Of a stretch of 64,000 nucleotides of DNA, positions 55,317 to 64,000 are shown piece after piece (positions within the stretch are counted from its first letter, which is position 1; each line of letters begins with the position of its first letter). Origin of the DNA: Shumkonia mesophila (GTDB lineage Bacteria; Pseudomonadota; Alphaproteobacteria; Rhodospirillales; Shumkoniaceae). The stretch spans positions 523,511 through 587,510 of the forward strand of contig NZ_JAOTID010000002.1 in assembly GCF_026163695.1 (NCBI RefSeq). Direction: 5' to 3'. The notes under the pieces are model-generated. The model had not been told where the DNA came from. It saw nothing but the letters and a program-made list of their open reading frames with translations, and ran no database searches. The translations under genes were made by a program, and so were the position numbers.

Positions 55317-55826
55317 TCAGTCGTCCTGGAGAGCCTTGAACACGCCCTCCACGCGGGACGCCAGGAAGGCCGCAACCTCGCGGGTTTCGCGCTCGGTGAG
55401 GGCGGGAATGTCGTGGCCGAGGGCCGCCACCTCGGCTTCCGGGATGCCGGTCACCTTGCTGATGTAGAAGGGATCGATGCCGTCCCCTTCGAGGGGCCGG
55501 CCGCAGCCGCCGAAGGCGCCCAGGAACTCGCCGTCCACCGTGATCGGCACGACGATCTTGACCATGCCGGCGTCGCATTCCCCGACCACGGGCGCGCCCT
55601 CGCGGCGGACCCGGGCGACGATGTCCTGATGCGCCCTGGCGCAGATGTGGGTCTGTCCGTCCTTGGATGCCGCGATCGCCGGACACAGGCGGTTGGCGCG
55701 CACCGCTTCGCCGGTGATTCGCTTGCCGTCGGCATCGAACACCGAGGCTTTGAGGCCGAACTTCTCGTTCGCCTCTTTTTCGATTGCGCGCCAGATTTCG
55801 ACGGGCAGAATGTCAATGAGTTTCAT
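55317..55826 (-). CDS. Stand-alone PocR-type sensory domain protein
   Basis: A 169-residue soluble protein consisting only of a PocR-like ligand-binding domain: FGLKASVFDADGKRITG, NRLCPAIAAS, THICARAHQDIV, GECDAGMVKIVVPI and FGGCGRPLEGDGID. Four or more cysteines (in RLCP, HICA, GECD, GGCG) are conserved in this family and could bind a metal or respond to redox state. No kinase, cyclase or DNA-binding part is attached. ATG at 55826 follows GGAAGGAAA. It lies opposite the sulfur genes cysK and sseA. Confidence 0.8.
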   Translation of the reverse strand: MKLIDILPVEIWRAIEKEANEKFGLKASVFDADGKRITGEAVRANRLCPAIAASKDGQTHICARAHQDIVARVRREGAPVVGECDAGMVKIVVPITVDGEFLGAFGGCGRPLEGDGIDPFYISKVTGIPEAEVAALGHDIPALTERETREVAAFLASRVEGVFKALQDD

Positions 55827-55963
55827 TCGCGGCGTTTCCTTCCCGGATGGTGCGGCCGTCGGGGGGGCGGCGGTTTCTTTTTGGTCTGCGGGCGACATCC
55901 CTACCACGGGGCGGGGGCGGCCCGTCAAGGACGGTTCGGCAGTTACGCAGGGGGAAGATCGGC

Positions 55964-56836
55964 ATGAACTACGCAAATCCCGACGCCTTGGTCAGCGGCG
56001 AGTGGCTGGCCGAACGCTTAGGCAAGCCGGGCATCGCCATTATCGATGCCACGTGGTTTCCCAAGCATTCGCCGCGCAAGGCGGCCATCGAGTTCGAGCA
56101 GGCGCACATTCCCGGCGCCGTCTTCTTCAACATCGACGACATCGCCGACAGGAAAACCTCCCTGCCCCACATGCTGCCCGATGCCGCCACTTTCGCCGCC
56201 AAGGTGGGGGCGCTGGGCATCGGCGATGCCGACCGGGTCATCGCCTATGACGCCAACGGCGGCGCCGCGGCGGCGGCCCGCGCCTGGTGGATGTTCCGCG
56301 TTTTCGGGCACGCCAACATCGCCATGCTGGACGGCGGCCTGCCCAAATGGCTGAAGGAGAACCGGCCGACCGAGGGGGGACCGGCGCGGCCGGCCGGCAA
56401 GCGCTTCACCGTGCGCACCGCCGACGGCCGGCCGGACCTGGCACTGGTGCGCTCGGCCGGGCAGCTTCTGGACAATCTCAAGACCGGCGCCGAACAGGTG
56501 GTCGACGCCCGCAGCCCCGGCCGCTTCGCCGGCACCGACCCGGAACCCTGGCCGGTGAAGAAGCTGGGCCACATCCCCGGCAGCCGCAACCTGCCGTTCG
56601 GCCGCCTGATGGACCCGGAACGGGCCAACGCCATGCGTCCGGCCGGGGAAATCGCCGAAATGGTCGCCGCCGCCGGCATCGATCCCGACCGGCCGATCGT
56701 TTCCTCCTGCGGTTCGGGAGTGACGGCCGCCGTCGTCACGCTCGGACTTTATCTCATTGGCCATAAGCGGGCCGCCATCTATGATGGCTCATGGTCGGAA
56801 TGGGGCGCTCGCGACGACACCCCGGCCGAAAACTGA
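55964..56836 (+). CDS. sseA: 3-mercaptopyruvate sulfurtransferase
   Basis: Transfers sulfur from 3-mercaptopyruvate to thiols or cyanide. The 290 residues form two rhodanese domains: the inactive N-terminal one (IIDATWFPK ... HIPGAVFFNIDDIAD ... DGGLPKW) and the catalytic one (VVDARSPGRFAGTDPEP ... HIPGSRNLPF) with the active-site loop CGSGVTA, the mercaptopyruvate-type sequence. ATG at 55964. 40 bases before metC. Confidence 0.94.
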   Translation: MNYANPDALVSGEWLAERLGKPGIAIIDATWFPKHSPRKAAIEFEQAHIPGAVFFNIDDIADRKTSLPHMLPDAATFAAKVGALGIGDADRVIAYDANGGAAAAARAWWMFRVFGHANIAMLDGGLPKWLKENRPTEGGPARPAGKRFTVRTADGRPDLALVRSAGQLLDNLKTGAEQVVDARSPGRFAGTDPEPWPVKKLGHIPGSRNLPFGRLMDPERANAMRPAGEIAEMVAAAGIDPDRPIVSSCGSGVTAAVVTLGLYLIGHKRAAIYDGSWSEWGARDDTPAEN

Positions 56837-56876
56837 ACAGTCCTGGTAAAACCGGACCCCAAGGAAACACAATCCG

Positions 56877-58046
56877 ATGCCCAAGAAAGACACTTTGCTG
56901 GTCAATGCCGGCCGCCGGCCCGAGGAGAATTTCGGCCTGGTCAACCCTGCCGTCTACCACGGCTCCACCGTTACCTTCCCGACGCTGGCGGCGCTTGAGA
57001 CGTCAAACGCGGCGCCCTTCGATGGCGTTCACTACGGCCGCACCGGCACTCCCACCACGTTCGCTTTCGAAGAGGCGGTGGCCGCCCTGGAAGGCGGGGA
57101 GCGCACCGTCACCCTGCCCTCCGGCCTGGCCGCCATCGCCTGCGCGCTGCTGGCCTTCCTGGAGGCGGGCGATCACGTGCTGGTCGCCGACAGCGTCTAT
57201 TTCCCGACCCGACGCCTGCTGGGCGGCCCGCTCAAGCGCTTCGGGGTCGAGACCACCTATTACGACCCGCTGATCGGGGCCGGCATCGCCGAACTGATCC
57301 GCCCGCAAACCAAGGTCGTCTTCGTGGAATCCCCCGGGTCCCTGACTTTCGAGGTGCAGGACGTCCCCGCCATCGCCGAGGCGGCGCATGCCAAGGGCGT
57401 TGCCGTCGTCATGGACAACACCTGGAGCGCCGGCTTCTATTTCCAGCCCTTCGCCCACGGGGTCGACGTCTCGGTCCAGGCGGCGACCAAGTTCATCGTC
57501 GGCCATTCCGACGCCATGCTGGGCACCGTCACCGTACCGGCCCGGCTTTATGAGCGCATTCGGGGCGCCGCCAACGGTTTCGGCTATTGCGCCGGGCCCG
57601 ACGACTGCTACCTCGGCCTGCGCGGCCTGCGCAGCCTGAGCCCGCGCATGGCCCGCCACCAGGAAAACGGCCTCAAGCTCGCCCGTTGGCTGAAGGCGCG
57701 CCCCGAGGTCGAGGCGGTGCTGCACCCCGCCCTTCCCGGCTGCCCGGGTCATAACCTGTGGAAGCGCGATTTCACCGGCGCCTGCGGGCTGTTCGGCGTG
57801 GTCTTGAGGCCGGCCGCCGAGGGCGCTGTCGCCGCCTTCCTGGACGGACTGGAACTGTTCGCGCTGGGCTACAGCTGGGGCGGCTATGAAAGCCTGATCA
57901 TTCCCACCGAGCCCGCGAAACTGCGCACCGTCACCCCCTGGCCCTACGCCGGCCCCAGCATTCGCATCCACACCGGGCTCGAGGATGCCGAGGACCTGAT
58001 CGCCGACCTGGAAAAGGGGTTGGCCCGCTTCACCGCCGCCCGCTGA
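56877..58046 (+). CDS. metC: Cystathionine beta-lyase
   Basis: A PLP enzyme cleaving cystathionine to homocysteine in methionine synthesis. The 389 residues show the Cys/Met metabolism family pattern: GVHYGRTGTPTTFAFEEAV, LPSGLAAIACALLAFLEAGD, VVFVESPGSLTFEVQD, VVMDNTWSAGFYFQP, the PLP lysine in VQAATKFIVGHSDAMLGTV, and C-terminal SWGGYESLIIP and RIHTGLEDAEDL. AAGGAAA ribosome site precedes ATG 56877. Its last 17 bases overlap the convergent znuB. Confidence 0.94.
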   Translation: MPKKDTLLVNAGRRPEENFGLVNPAVYHGSTVTFPTLAALETSNAAPFDGVHYGRTGTPTTFAFEEAVAALEGGERTVTLPSGLAAIACALLAFLEAGDHVLVADSVYFPTRRLLGGPLKRFGVETTYYDPLIGAGIAELIRPQTKVVFVESPGSLTFEVQDVPAIAEAAHAKGVAVVMDNTWSAGFYFQPFAHGVDVSVQAATKFIVGHSDAMLGTVTVPARLYERIRGAANGFGYCAGPDDCYLGLRGLRSLSPRMARHQENGLKLARWLKARPEVEAVLHPALPGCPGHNLWKRDFTGACGLFGVVLRPAAEGAVAAFLDGLELFALGYSWGGYESLIIPTEPAKLRTVTPWPYAGPSIRIHTGLEDAEDLIADLEKGLARFTAAR

Positions 58047-58816
58047 GCGCCGAGGCGACGCCCGAGGCCGCGAAGAGGACGCAGGCGGCGACCACGATGG
58101 CCGGCCCGGTCGGCACGTCGGTGGCGAACGATCCCCAGATGCCGGCCGCCACCGCGATGCAGCCCATGACGGCGGCGGAGCCGGCCATCTGTTCGGGGGT
58201 GCGCGCGAAGCGGCGGGCCGCCGCCGCCGGGATGATGATCAGCGAGGTGACGAGCAGAATGCCCACCACCTTCATGGCCAGCGCTACCACCACGGCCAGC
58301 AGCAGCACGAAGGCGATGCGCACGCGCGTCACCGGCACCCCCTCGACGAAGGCGAGGTCGGCATGCACGGTGATGGCCAGAAGCGGCTGCCAAAGAAAGG
58401 CCAGTACGGCCAGCACGGCGGCGCCGGCGCCGTAGACCCAGGCGATGTCGGCGCCGGTGACGGCCAGGATGTCGCCGAACAGATAGCCCATCAGGTCGAC
58501 CCGCACGGTATCGAGAAACGACAGCGCCACCAGACCCAGGGCCAGCGCGCCGTGGGCAAGGATACCGAGCAGGGTGTCGCCGCTCAGCGCCCGGCCCCGT
58601 TCGAGAAAGACCAGCAGCAGGGCGACGGCGACGCAGACGGCGACGGTGCCGATGGTGAGGTCGATGCCGAGCAGGAAGCCCAGCGCGACGCCGAGCAGCG
58701 CCGAATGCGACAGGGCGCTGCCGAAGAAGGCCATGCGCCGCCAGACGACGAAGCATCCCAGGGGGCCGCTGATGAGGGCGACGCCAATGCCGGCGGCCAG
58801 CGCGCGCAGCGCGAAA

Positions 58817-58824
<8 letters not shown>
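58030..58824 (-). CDS. znuB: Zinc ABC transporter permease
   Basis: Inner-membrane permease of the high-affinity zinc importer ZnuABC. The 264 residues have about eight helices with ABC-3 family sequences [28 protein letters not shown] (first 45 residues, shown in part), [25 protein letters not shown] and [18 protein letters not shown]. It is the last gene of zur-znuC-znuB and overlaps znuC by 8 bases. Confidence 0.95.
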
Positions 58825-59645
<821 letters not shown>

Positions 59646-59662
<17 letters not shown>

Positions 59663-60179
59663 CGTCACCTCTTTGCGCCGGCTGGCTGTCCTGGCAGGCG
59701 GAACACAGACCGGCCAGTTCGATGACGCGGCGCTGAAGGGTGAATCCGGCGCGCGCGGCGGCGCCGGCGATGGAGTCTTCCAGTTCGGTGTCGCTGATCT
59801 CGGCGACCCGGCCACAGGAGCGGCAGATCAGGAGTTGCCAGGCATGGTCGCGCCCCGGCTTGGTGCAGCCCACAAAGGCGTTGAGGCTTTCGATGCGGTG
59901 GATCAGGCGGTTTTCCAGAAGGAATTCCAGGGCGCGATAGACGGTGGGCGGCGCCGTCATGCCGCGTTCGCTGGTCAGCATGGTCAGGATGTCGTAGGCG
60001 CCGATCGGCTTGTGGCCGCTCCATACCGCCTGCAGGACCCGTCGGCGCAGCGGCGTCAGGCGCACCTGGCGCCGCTCGCAGATCTCGCCGGCCCGTTCCA
60101 ACGCCTCTTCGACGCAGGTGGCGTGGTCGTGGTTGGCCTCGGGAAAGCCGTCGGCCCGTTTCTGATGATGATGGGTCAC
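59646..60179 (-). CDS. zur: Zinc uptake regulator Zur (Fur family)
   Basis: Zinc-dependent repressor of zinc uptake genes. The 177 residues begin with a histidine-rich stretch (MTHHHQKR, NHDHATC), then the winged helix ([14 protein letters not shown] ... [12 protein letters not shown] ... [13 protein letters not shown]), the sensory-site region [17 protein letters not shown] and a final CSACQ; the two CxxC pairs form the structural zinc site. It diverges from znuA across a perfect palindrome, so it most likely controls itself, znuCB and znuA. Confidence 0.94.
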
Positions 60180-60196
60180 AATGTCCTCACCGGCGC

Positions 60197-60226
60197 TTGA
60201 CGAAGCGGCAGCCCGCCCTCATATAG
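60197..60226 (+). promoter_or_regulatory. Predicted znuA promoter
   Basis: TTGACG (60197-60202) with an 18-base spacer to ATATAG (60221-60226), or 17 bases to CATATA. The Zur palindrome starts 10 bases after the -10 box and would cover the transcription start. Confidence 0.45.
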
Positions 60227-60235
60227 CCGCCAAGG

Positions 60236-60250
60236 TGATATAATATATCA
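60236..60250. promoter_or_regulatory. Zur operator
   Basis: TGATATA-A-TATATCA is a perfect 15-base palindrome, midway between the divergent zur and znuA genes. It resembles known alphaproteobacterial Zur sites of the form TGTTATA-N-TATAACA. Confidence 0.8.
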
Positions 60251-60282
60251 TTTTCGTTTGTCATCGCCCGGAGCCCGAAAAT

Positions 60283-61239
60283 ATGCGTCTCGCCGCTCTT
60301 TCCAAGTCGTCCCTTGCCTTCCTTGCCATCGGAACGCTCGCCCTGGCGCCGCGTGCCGCCCTGGCGGACCCGACCGTGGTGGCCAGCATTCCGCCGATCC
60401 ACTCCCTGGTCGCCGGGGTGATGGCAGGTATCGGCGATGCGCATCTGCTGGTCAAGGGGGGCGCGTCGCCCCATACCTACGCGCTGCGCCCGTCGGATGC
60501 CACCCTGCTCAGCCGCGCCGACGTCGTCTTCTGGATGGGCGACGAGTTGGAGGCCTTCCTGGTCAAGCCGCTGGCGGCGCTGGGCGGCGGCGCCGACGTG
60601 GTGGCATTGTCGGAGGCGCCGGGGCTGCGGCTGCTCGCCACCCGCGAAGGGGGCGTGTGGGAGGAGGACGAGCACGAGCACGAGGCCGAAGGCGGGCACG
60701 AGGAACATGGCGCCCACGACATGCACGTGTGGCTCGACCCCACCAATGCCGAGGCCATGGTCGATGCCATCGTCGCCGCGCTCGGCCGGCGCGATCCCGC
60801 CAACGCCCAGGCCTACGCTGCCAACGGGGCCAGCCTGCGCGGGCGCCTCGACGGGCTGAAAGGCGAGATCGAGGCCACCCTCGCCCCGGTCGCCGGCAAG
60901 CCGTTCATGGTCTTCCACGACGCCTACCAGTATTTCGAAGAGGCCTTCGGACTTAAGGCGGCGGGCGCCCTTTCGGTCGCTCCCCAGCGGCTGCCGGGTG
61001 CGAAGCGGTTGGGCGAGTTGCGCGAGCGGCTGACGTCGGCCGGCGTGCGTTGCGTCTTCCGCGAGCCGCAGTTTGCGCCCAAGCTGGCCGAAACCCTGGT
61101 CGACGGCACGCCGGCCCGCATCGGCGTGCTCGATCCGCTGGGGGCCGGGCTGAAGGCGGGGCCGGATCTTTATTTCCAGTTGCTGAAATCCGACGCCGAG
61201 GCGCTCCGCACCTGCCTGGAGGGCAAGCCGGCCGGTTGA
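60283..61239 (+). CDS. znuA: Zinc ABC transporter substrate-binding protein
   Basis: Periplasmic zinc-binding component. The 318 residues have a signal peptide (cleavage near ALA-DP, residue 29) and the cluster A-I fold. Likely zinc ligands are His in SIPPIHSLVAG, His in GGASPHTYALRPSDA, and His in VFHDAYQYFEEAF. An acidic/histidine-rich loop (EDEHEHEAEGGHEEHGAHD, residues ~128-146) is typical of ZnuA. Transcribed away from zur. Confidence 0.95.
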   Translation: MRLAALSKSSLAFLAIGTLALAPRAALADPTVVASIPPIHSLVAGVMAGIGDAHLLVKGGASPHTYALRPSDATLLSRADVVFWMGDELEAFLVKPLAALGGGADVVALSEAPGLRLLATREGGVWEEDEHEHEAEGGHEEHGAHDMHVWLDPTNAEAMVDAIVAALGRRDPANAQAYAANGASLRGRLDGLKGEIEATLAPVAGKPFMVFHDAYQYFEEAFGLKAAGALSVAPQRLPGAKRLGELRERLTSAGVRCVFREPQFAPKLAETLVDGTPARIGVLDPLGAGLKAGPDLYFQLLKSDAEALRTCLEGKPAG

Positions 61240-61295
61240 CAGGAAGGGTCCGACGGTCGATGTAAAGGGCCCTTTCAATCCGGAGACAGGAATTC

Positions 61296-61706
61296 ATGAC
61301 CGACAACACCCAAAAGGCCGCGCCGGGCGCCGTTCCCGCCGGCCTCAAGTTCAACGCCGACGGCCTGGTGCCGGCCATCGCCCAGCAGTTCGATTCCGGG
61401 GAAGTGCTGATGATGGCCTGGATGAACGCCGAATCCATCGCCGAGACGCTGGCCACCGGGCGCGTCTGCTATTGGTCGCGCTCGCGCTCCAAGCTGTGGC
61501 GCAAGGGCGAATCCTCGGGCCAGGTGCAGACCCTCAAGGATTTCCGCTGGGATTGCGACGGCGACACCCTGCTTCTGCTGGTCGACCAGATCGGCGTCGC
61601 CTGCCACACCGGCCGGCGCAACTGCTTCTACAATGCGTGGCGCGACGGCAAGCCGGCCGTCATCGCCGAGGTCGAAATCGCCCCTGAGAAACTTTACGGG
61701 CAATGA
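61296..61706 (+). CDS. hisI: Phosphoribosyl-AMP cyclohydrolase
   Basis: Zinc- and magnesium-dependent third enzyme of histidine synthesis, opening the purine ring of PR-AMP. The 136 residues carry MMAWMNAESIAETLATGRVCYWSRSR (start of the core, shown in part), GESSGQVQTLKD, the metal-binding WDCDGDTLLLLV and ACHTGRRNCFY with zinc cysteines. Not in a his operon: it sits between znuA and a COG0523 gene, whose ATG overlaps its stop (ATGA). It may be a second copy used under zinc shortage or simply the only hisI. Confidence 0.93.
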   Translation: MTDNTQKAAPGAVPAGLKFNADGLVPAIAQQFDSGEVLMMAWMNAESIAETLATGRVCYWSRSRSKLWRKGESSGQVQTLKDFRWDCDGDTLLLLVDQIGVACHTGRRNCFYNAWRDGKPAVIAEVEIAPEKLYGQ

Positions 61707-62737
61707 GCGAAACCGCGGTGCCCGATTCCACGGCCCTGCCGGTTTCGGTCATCACCGGCTTCCTGGGAAGCGGCAAGACGACTCTGCTGAACGCGCTTCT
61801 CGCCCATCCCGCCATGGGCGAGACGGCGGTGCTGATCAACGAGTTCGGCGAGATCGGGCTCGATCATCTGCTGGTTCGCAAGATCGACGAAACCATCGTG
61901 CTGCTCAATTCCGGGTGCCTGTGCTGCAGCGTCCGGGGCGACATGATCACGGCGCTGCGCGACCTTTTCCTCAAGCGGGTGAAGGGCGACGTGCCGCCGT
62001 TTGGGCGCGCCGTCATCGAAACCACCGGCCTGGCCGATCCGGCGCCGATCATCCATACGCTGATGAGCGATCCGCTGCTGGGCGCGCGCTATCGCCTGGA
62101 CGGGGTCATCGCCACCGTCGATGCCGTGCACGGCGAGGGCCAGCTCGACGGCCATCCGGAAGCGGTCAAGCAGGCGGCGATGGCCGACCGCCTGGTGCTC
62201 ACCAAATGCGACTTGGCCGCCCCCGAGGCGGTCGTCGCCCTGGAGGCGCGGCTGCGGCGGCTCAATCCGGCGGCGGTGCCGCTTCGGGCCGACCACGGCC
62301 ACGTGCCGCCCGCCGCCCTGTTCCCGGCCGGCCTCTACGATCCCGCCACCAAGATGTCCGACGTCGCCGGCTGGCTGAAGGCCGAAGCCTACGCAGACGA
62401 CGATCACGACCACGGACACGATCACGACGTCAATCGCCACGACGACCGCATCCGCGCCTTCTGCCTGACCTTCGAGGCGCCGCTGGATTGGGATCGCTTC
62501 CTGCGCTGGATGGAGATCCTGCAATCGGCGCGCGGCGAAAGCCTGTTGCGCATCAAGGGCATCCTCGACGTGGCGGGCGAAAACCGTCCGGTCGCCATCC
62601 ATGGCGTCCAGCACGTCTTCCATCCGCCGGCCGTTCTTCCCGCCTGGCCGTCGGCGGACCATCGCTCGCGCGTCGTCTTCATCACCCGCGACCTCGGACA
62701 GGCCGCCGTCGAAGCCGCCTGGCGGGCCGTCGCCTGA
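61703..62737 (+). CDS. COG0523-family GTPase, probable zinc metallochaperone
   Basis: A 344-residue CobW/ZNG-type G3E GTPase. SVITGFLGSGKTTLLNALL is Walker A (residues ~15-30), GCLCCSVRGD (Cys72, Cys74, Cys75) the CxCC metal site, ETTGLADPAPI and TKCD the other GTPase motifs. A histidine/aspartate loop (DDDHDHGHDHDVNRHDD) precedes the C-terminal CobW_C domain. Placement beside zur/znu genes and overlap with hisI point to delivering zinc, perhaps to HisI, under deficiency. Confidence 0.88.
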   Translation: MSETAVPDSTALPVSVITGFLGSGKTTLLNALLAHPAMGETAVLINEFGEIGLDHLLVRKIDETIVLLNSGCLCCSVRGDMITALRDLFLKRVKGDVPPFGRAVIETTGLADPAPIIHTLMSDPLLGARYRLDGVIATVDAVHGEGQLDGHPEAVKQAAMADRLVLTKCDLAAPEAVVALEARLRRLNPAAVPLRADHGHVPPAALFPAGLYDPATKMSDVAGWLKAEAYADDDHDHGHDHDVNRHDDRIRAFCLTFEAPLDWDRFLRWMEILQSARGESLLRIKGILDVAGENRPVAIHGVQHVFHPPAVLPAWPSADHRSRVVFITRDLGQAAVEAAWRAVA

Positions 62738-62826
62738 AACCCTCCTCGGCGTTCGCTTATTCCATTGCATTTAGTCGATGTTTCCAGGCAAAATGCCGAC
62801 AAAATAACGCCTGGAGGGGAGTTATA

Positions 62827-63150
62827 ATGGGCGAGTTTATTGCGTATAGGCCTTCGGCGCGGCCGCTGTCCGGGCCGGCCGTTCCGTCGTCACCCGAGAG
62901 GCCGGACGTCACGATCGAGGGCGACCGGGACGGTACCTTCGACGGCCGCTCGGTTACCGTGGTCCAGGGCGCCTCGATCACCGGCGAACTGGGCGGTGAC
63001 ACCATCGAGATTTATGGCTTGGTTCGCGGCTATGTCCGCGGCGGTGCCGTGCGCGTCCGGGCGACCGGTCGCATCGAGGGCGAGGTCGAGTACGGCACGC
63101 TCAAGGTCGATCCCGGGGCGATCATCAACGCCCGCTGCGTTCCCTGCTGA
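62827..63150 (+). CDS. Bactofilin-like polymer-forming protein
   Basis: A 107-residue protein with a short proline-rich N-terminus and a bactofilin beta-helix core: VTIEGDRDGTFDGRSVTVVQ, ASITGELGGDTIEIYG, VRGYVRGGAVRVRATGRIEG and EVEYGTLKVDPGAIINARC, each turn of about 17-20 residues ending in a glycine. Bactofilins polymerise without nucleotide. A strong GGAGGGGAG site precedes the ATG. It is short (about five turns) and ends in CVPC. Confidence 0.75.
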   Translation: MGEFIAYRPSARPLSGPAVPSSPERPDVTIEGDRDGTFDGRSVTVVQGASITGELGGDTIEIYGLVRGYVRGGAVRVRATGRIEGEVEYGTLKVDPGAIINARCVPC

Positions 63151-63219
63151 CGCCGAAAGCCCGGCAATTCCTGGCGGCCGCCTTGTGAATGCGCCGCCTT
63201 TTCGGCTAGGCTGCTCGGC

Positions 63220-63582
63220 ATGAAAGCCGCCTTGCAGAAACGGCAAGCCATGATGGTGCGCCCGCGCGTCACCATCGGGGAATCGATCGCCATCGGCCCC
63301 GGCAAGATCGACCTGCTGCGCCATGTGGCCGAAAGCCGATCGATCAGCGCCGCCGCGCGCACCATGGGTTTGACCTACAAGCGGGCCTGGCTGCTTATCG
63401 ATTCCCTCAACCGCGGCTTCGGAAAGCCCGTGTTGGAAGCCGCCGTCGGCGGCAAGGGCGGCGGTGGCGCCCGCCTGACGCCCCTGGGCGAGGCTCTGGT
63501 CGCCCGCTATGGCGAACTGGAAGCCAAGCTCAACGAAACCTCGCAAGCCGAACTCGACGCCCTGCGCGGTCTGGCCGACTGA
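63220..63582 (+). CDS. Short ModE-type (LysR-like) winged-helix regulator
   Basis: A 120-residue DNA-binding protein matching the N-terminal domain of ModE: GPGKIDLLRHVAESRSISAAARTMGLTYKRAWLLIDSLN is the helix-turn-helix (given here as in the family, residues ~27-65 in two parts), then GGKGGGGARLTPLGEALVARY, the wing. The C-terminal molybdate-binding MOP domains of E. coli ModE are missing, so it cannot sense molybdate by itself in the usual way. It lies directly upstream of the modA gene and a ModE-type operator. Confidence 0.82.
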   Translation: MKAALQKRQAMMVRPRVTIGESIAIGPGKIDLLRHVAESRSISAAARTMGLTYKRAWLLIDSLNRGFGKPVLEAAVGGKGGGGARLTPLGEALVARYGELEAKLNETSQAELDALRGLAD

Positions 63583-63621
63583 TTTTCGCGGCCGGTCGCA
63601 ATCGGCCATTGCTGAGAGGAT

Positions 63622-63645
63622 CGTTATGTCATATTTGTCATAACG
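63622..63645 (+). promoter_or_regulatory. ModE-type operator before modA
   Basis: Perfect 7-base arms CGTTATG (63622-63628) and CATAACG (63639-63645) with a 10-base AT-rich spacer. This resembles the E. coli modABC operator (CGTTAT...ATAACG) and sits 46 bases before the modA start. Confidence 0.75.
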
Positions 63646-63690
63646 GCTTTGAGCGCCATGCAAGTTTGACGAGAAGGGGGAAACGAATCC

Positions 63691-64000
63691 ATGACAACAA
63701 GGCAATCGCAAGGGTGCCGGCGATGGGCCGCGATGCTCGGCCTGGCATTGCTGCCGCTGTTGGTCGGTACCGCCGGTGCCGCCGAGGTGCGCCTTTTCGC
63801 GGCGGCGAGCACGACGACCGTTCTTGATGAAATCGCCACCCTTTATGCGGCGCAGGGACCGGATCGCGTGGTCGCGTCCTACGCGTCGAGTTCCACCCTG
63901 GCCAAGCAGATCGTCAACGGGGCGCCGGCCGACATCTTCATTTCGGCCAGCGGGCAGTGGATGGACTACGCGATCGAAAAGAAAGCGATCGAGGCCTCGA
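63691..64000 (+). CDS. modA: Molybdate ABC transporter substrate-binding protein (5' part)
   Basis: The first 103 codons are visible; the gene runs past the window edge. A signal peptide (cleavage near AGA-AE, residue 31) is followed by VRLFAAASTTTVLDEIATLY and VVASYASSSTLAKQIVNGAPADIFISAS, which carry the serine/threonine oxyanion-binding positions of ModA. GAAGGGGG precedes the ATG. Confidence 0.9.
   Translation, partial: MTTRQSQGCRRWAAMLGLALLPLLVGTAGAAEVRLFAAASTTTVLDEIATLYAAQGPDRVVASYASSSTLAKQIVNGAPADIFISASGQWMDYAIEKKAIEAS

Noticed and set aside
61264-61275. AAAGGGCCCTTT palindrome before hisI as a Zur site or terminator
   Set aside because: It does not resemble the Zur palindrome at 60236 and has no T run.

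Overview
The window is GC-rich (about two thirds G+C) chromosomal DNA from an alphaproteobacterium, most likely a member of the Rhodospirillales. The evidence is a 14-gene nuo operon that runs on into birA-coaX-rnj, a tig-clpP-clpX-lon-hupB block, CC0125-type lipoprotein and DUF1467 genes, an alphaproteobacterial GAAC-N7-GAAC SOS box in front of imuA-imuB-dnaE2, and a malonyl-CoA decarboxylase. Genes are tightly packed with many ATGA or TAATG overlaps. No insertion sequence, prophage, CRISPR array or rRNA is visible. Apart from the first gene, which carries an apparent frameshift, the genes look intact.

Layout. 1-2180: secreted protein, frameshifted and cut by the window edge. 2307-3287: rpsI/rplM. 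3451-4665: MFS transporter. 4804-4980: a predicted small RNA with its own promoter, operator-like palindrome and terminator. 4992-23736 (all minus strand): nuoA-N followed by birA, coaX, rnj, mce, a DUF1467 gene and tag. 23955-25156: tRNA-Asp, a small exported protein, a GIY-YIG protein and tRNA-Val. 25283-32033: protein quality control (tig, clpP, clpX, lon) and hupB. 32122-36640: tRNA-Leu, mcd, nnrD and a D-amino-acid dehydrogenase. 36664-42314: a palindromic repeat, then the SOS mutagenesis cassette imuA-imuB-dnaE2.

42308-48836 (minus strand) is the least conventional part: a compact six-gene operon. Its products are an APS-kinase-like/nucleotidyltransferase fusion, an arylsulfotransferase-like propeller, two small membrane proteins (one EMC3/Oxa1-like), a PAPS-type sulfotransferase and an LtaS-like membrane sulfatase-fold enzyme. 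Taken together they suggest a cell-envelope sulfation or phospho-alcohol modification pathway, which I infer rather than recognise as a described system.

49097-53371 holds a probably leaderless lipoprotein gene, two transporters (Bcr-type MFS, TauE/SafE), a TIM-barrel amidohydrolase-like protein and a CopD-like membrane protein. 53433-58046 holds a NUDIX hydrolase preceded by a coupled 40-codon ORF, then sulfur amino-acid genes (cysK, sseA, metC) with a stand-alone PocR sensor. 58030-62737 is a zinc-homeostasis cluster: zur-znuC-znuB diverging from znuA around a perfect Zur-type palindrome, followed by hisI and a COG0523 metallochaperone GTPase. The window ends with a bactofilin, a short ModE-like regulator, a ModE-type operator and the start of modA.
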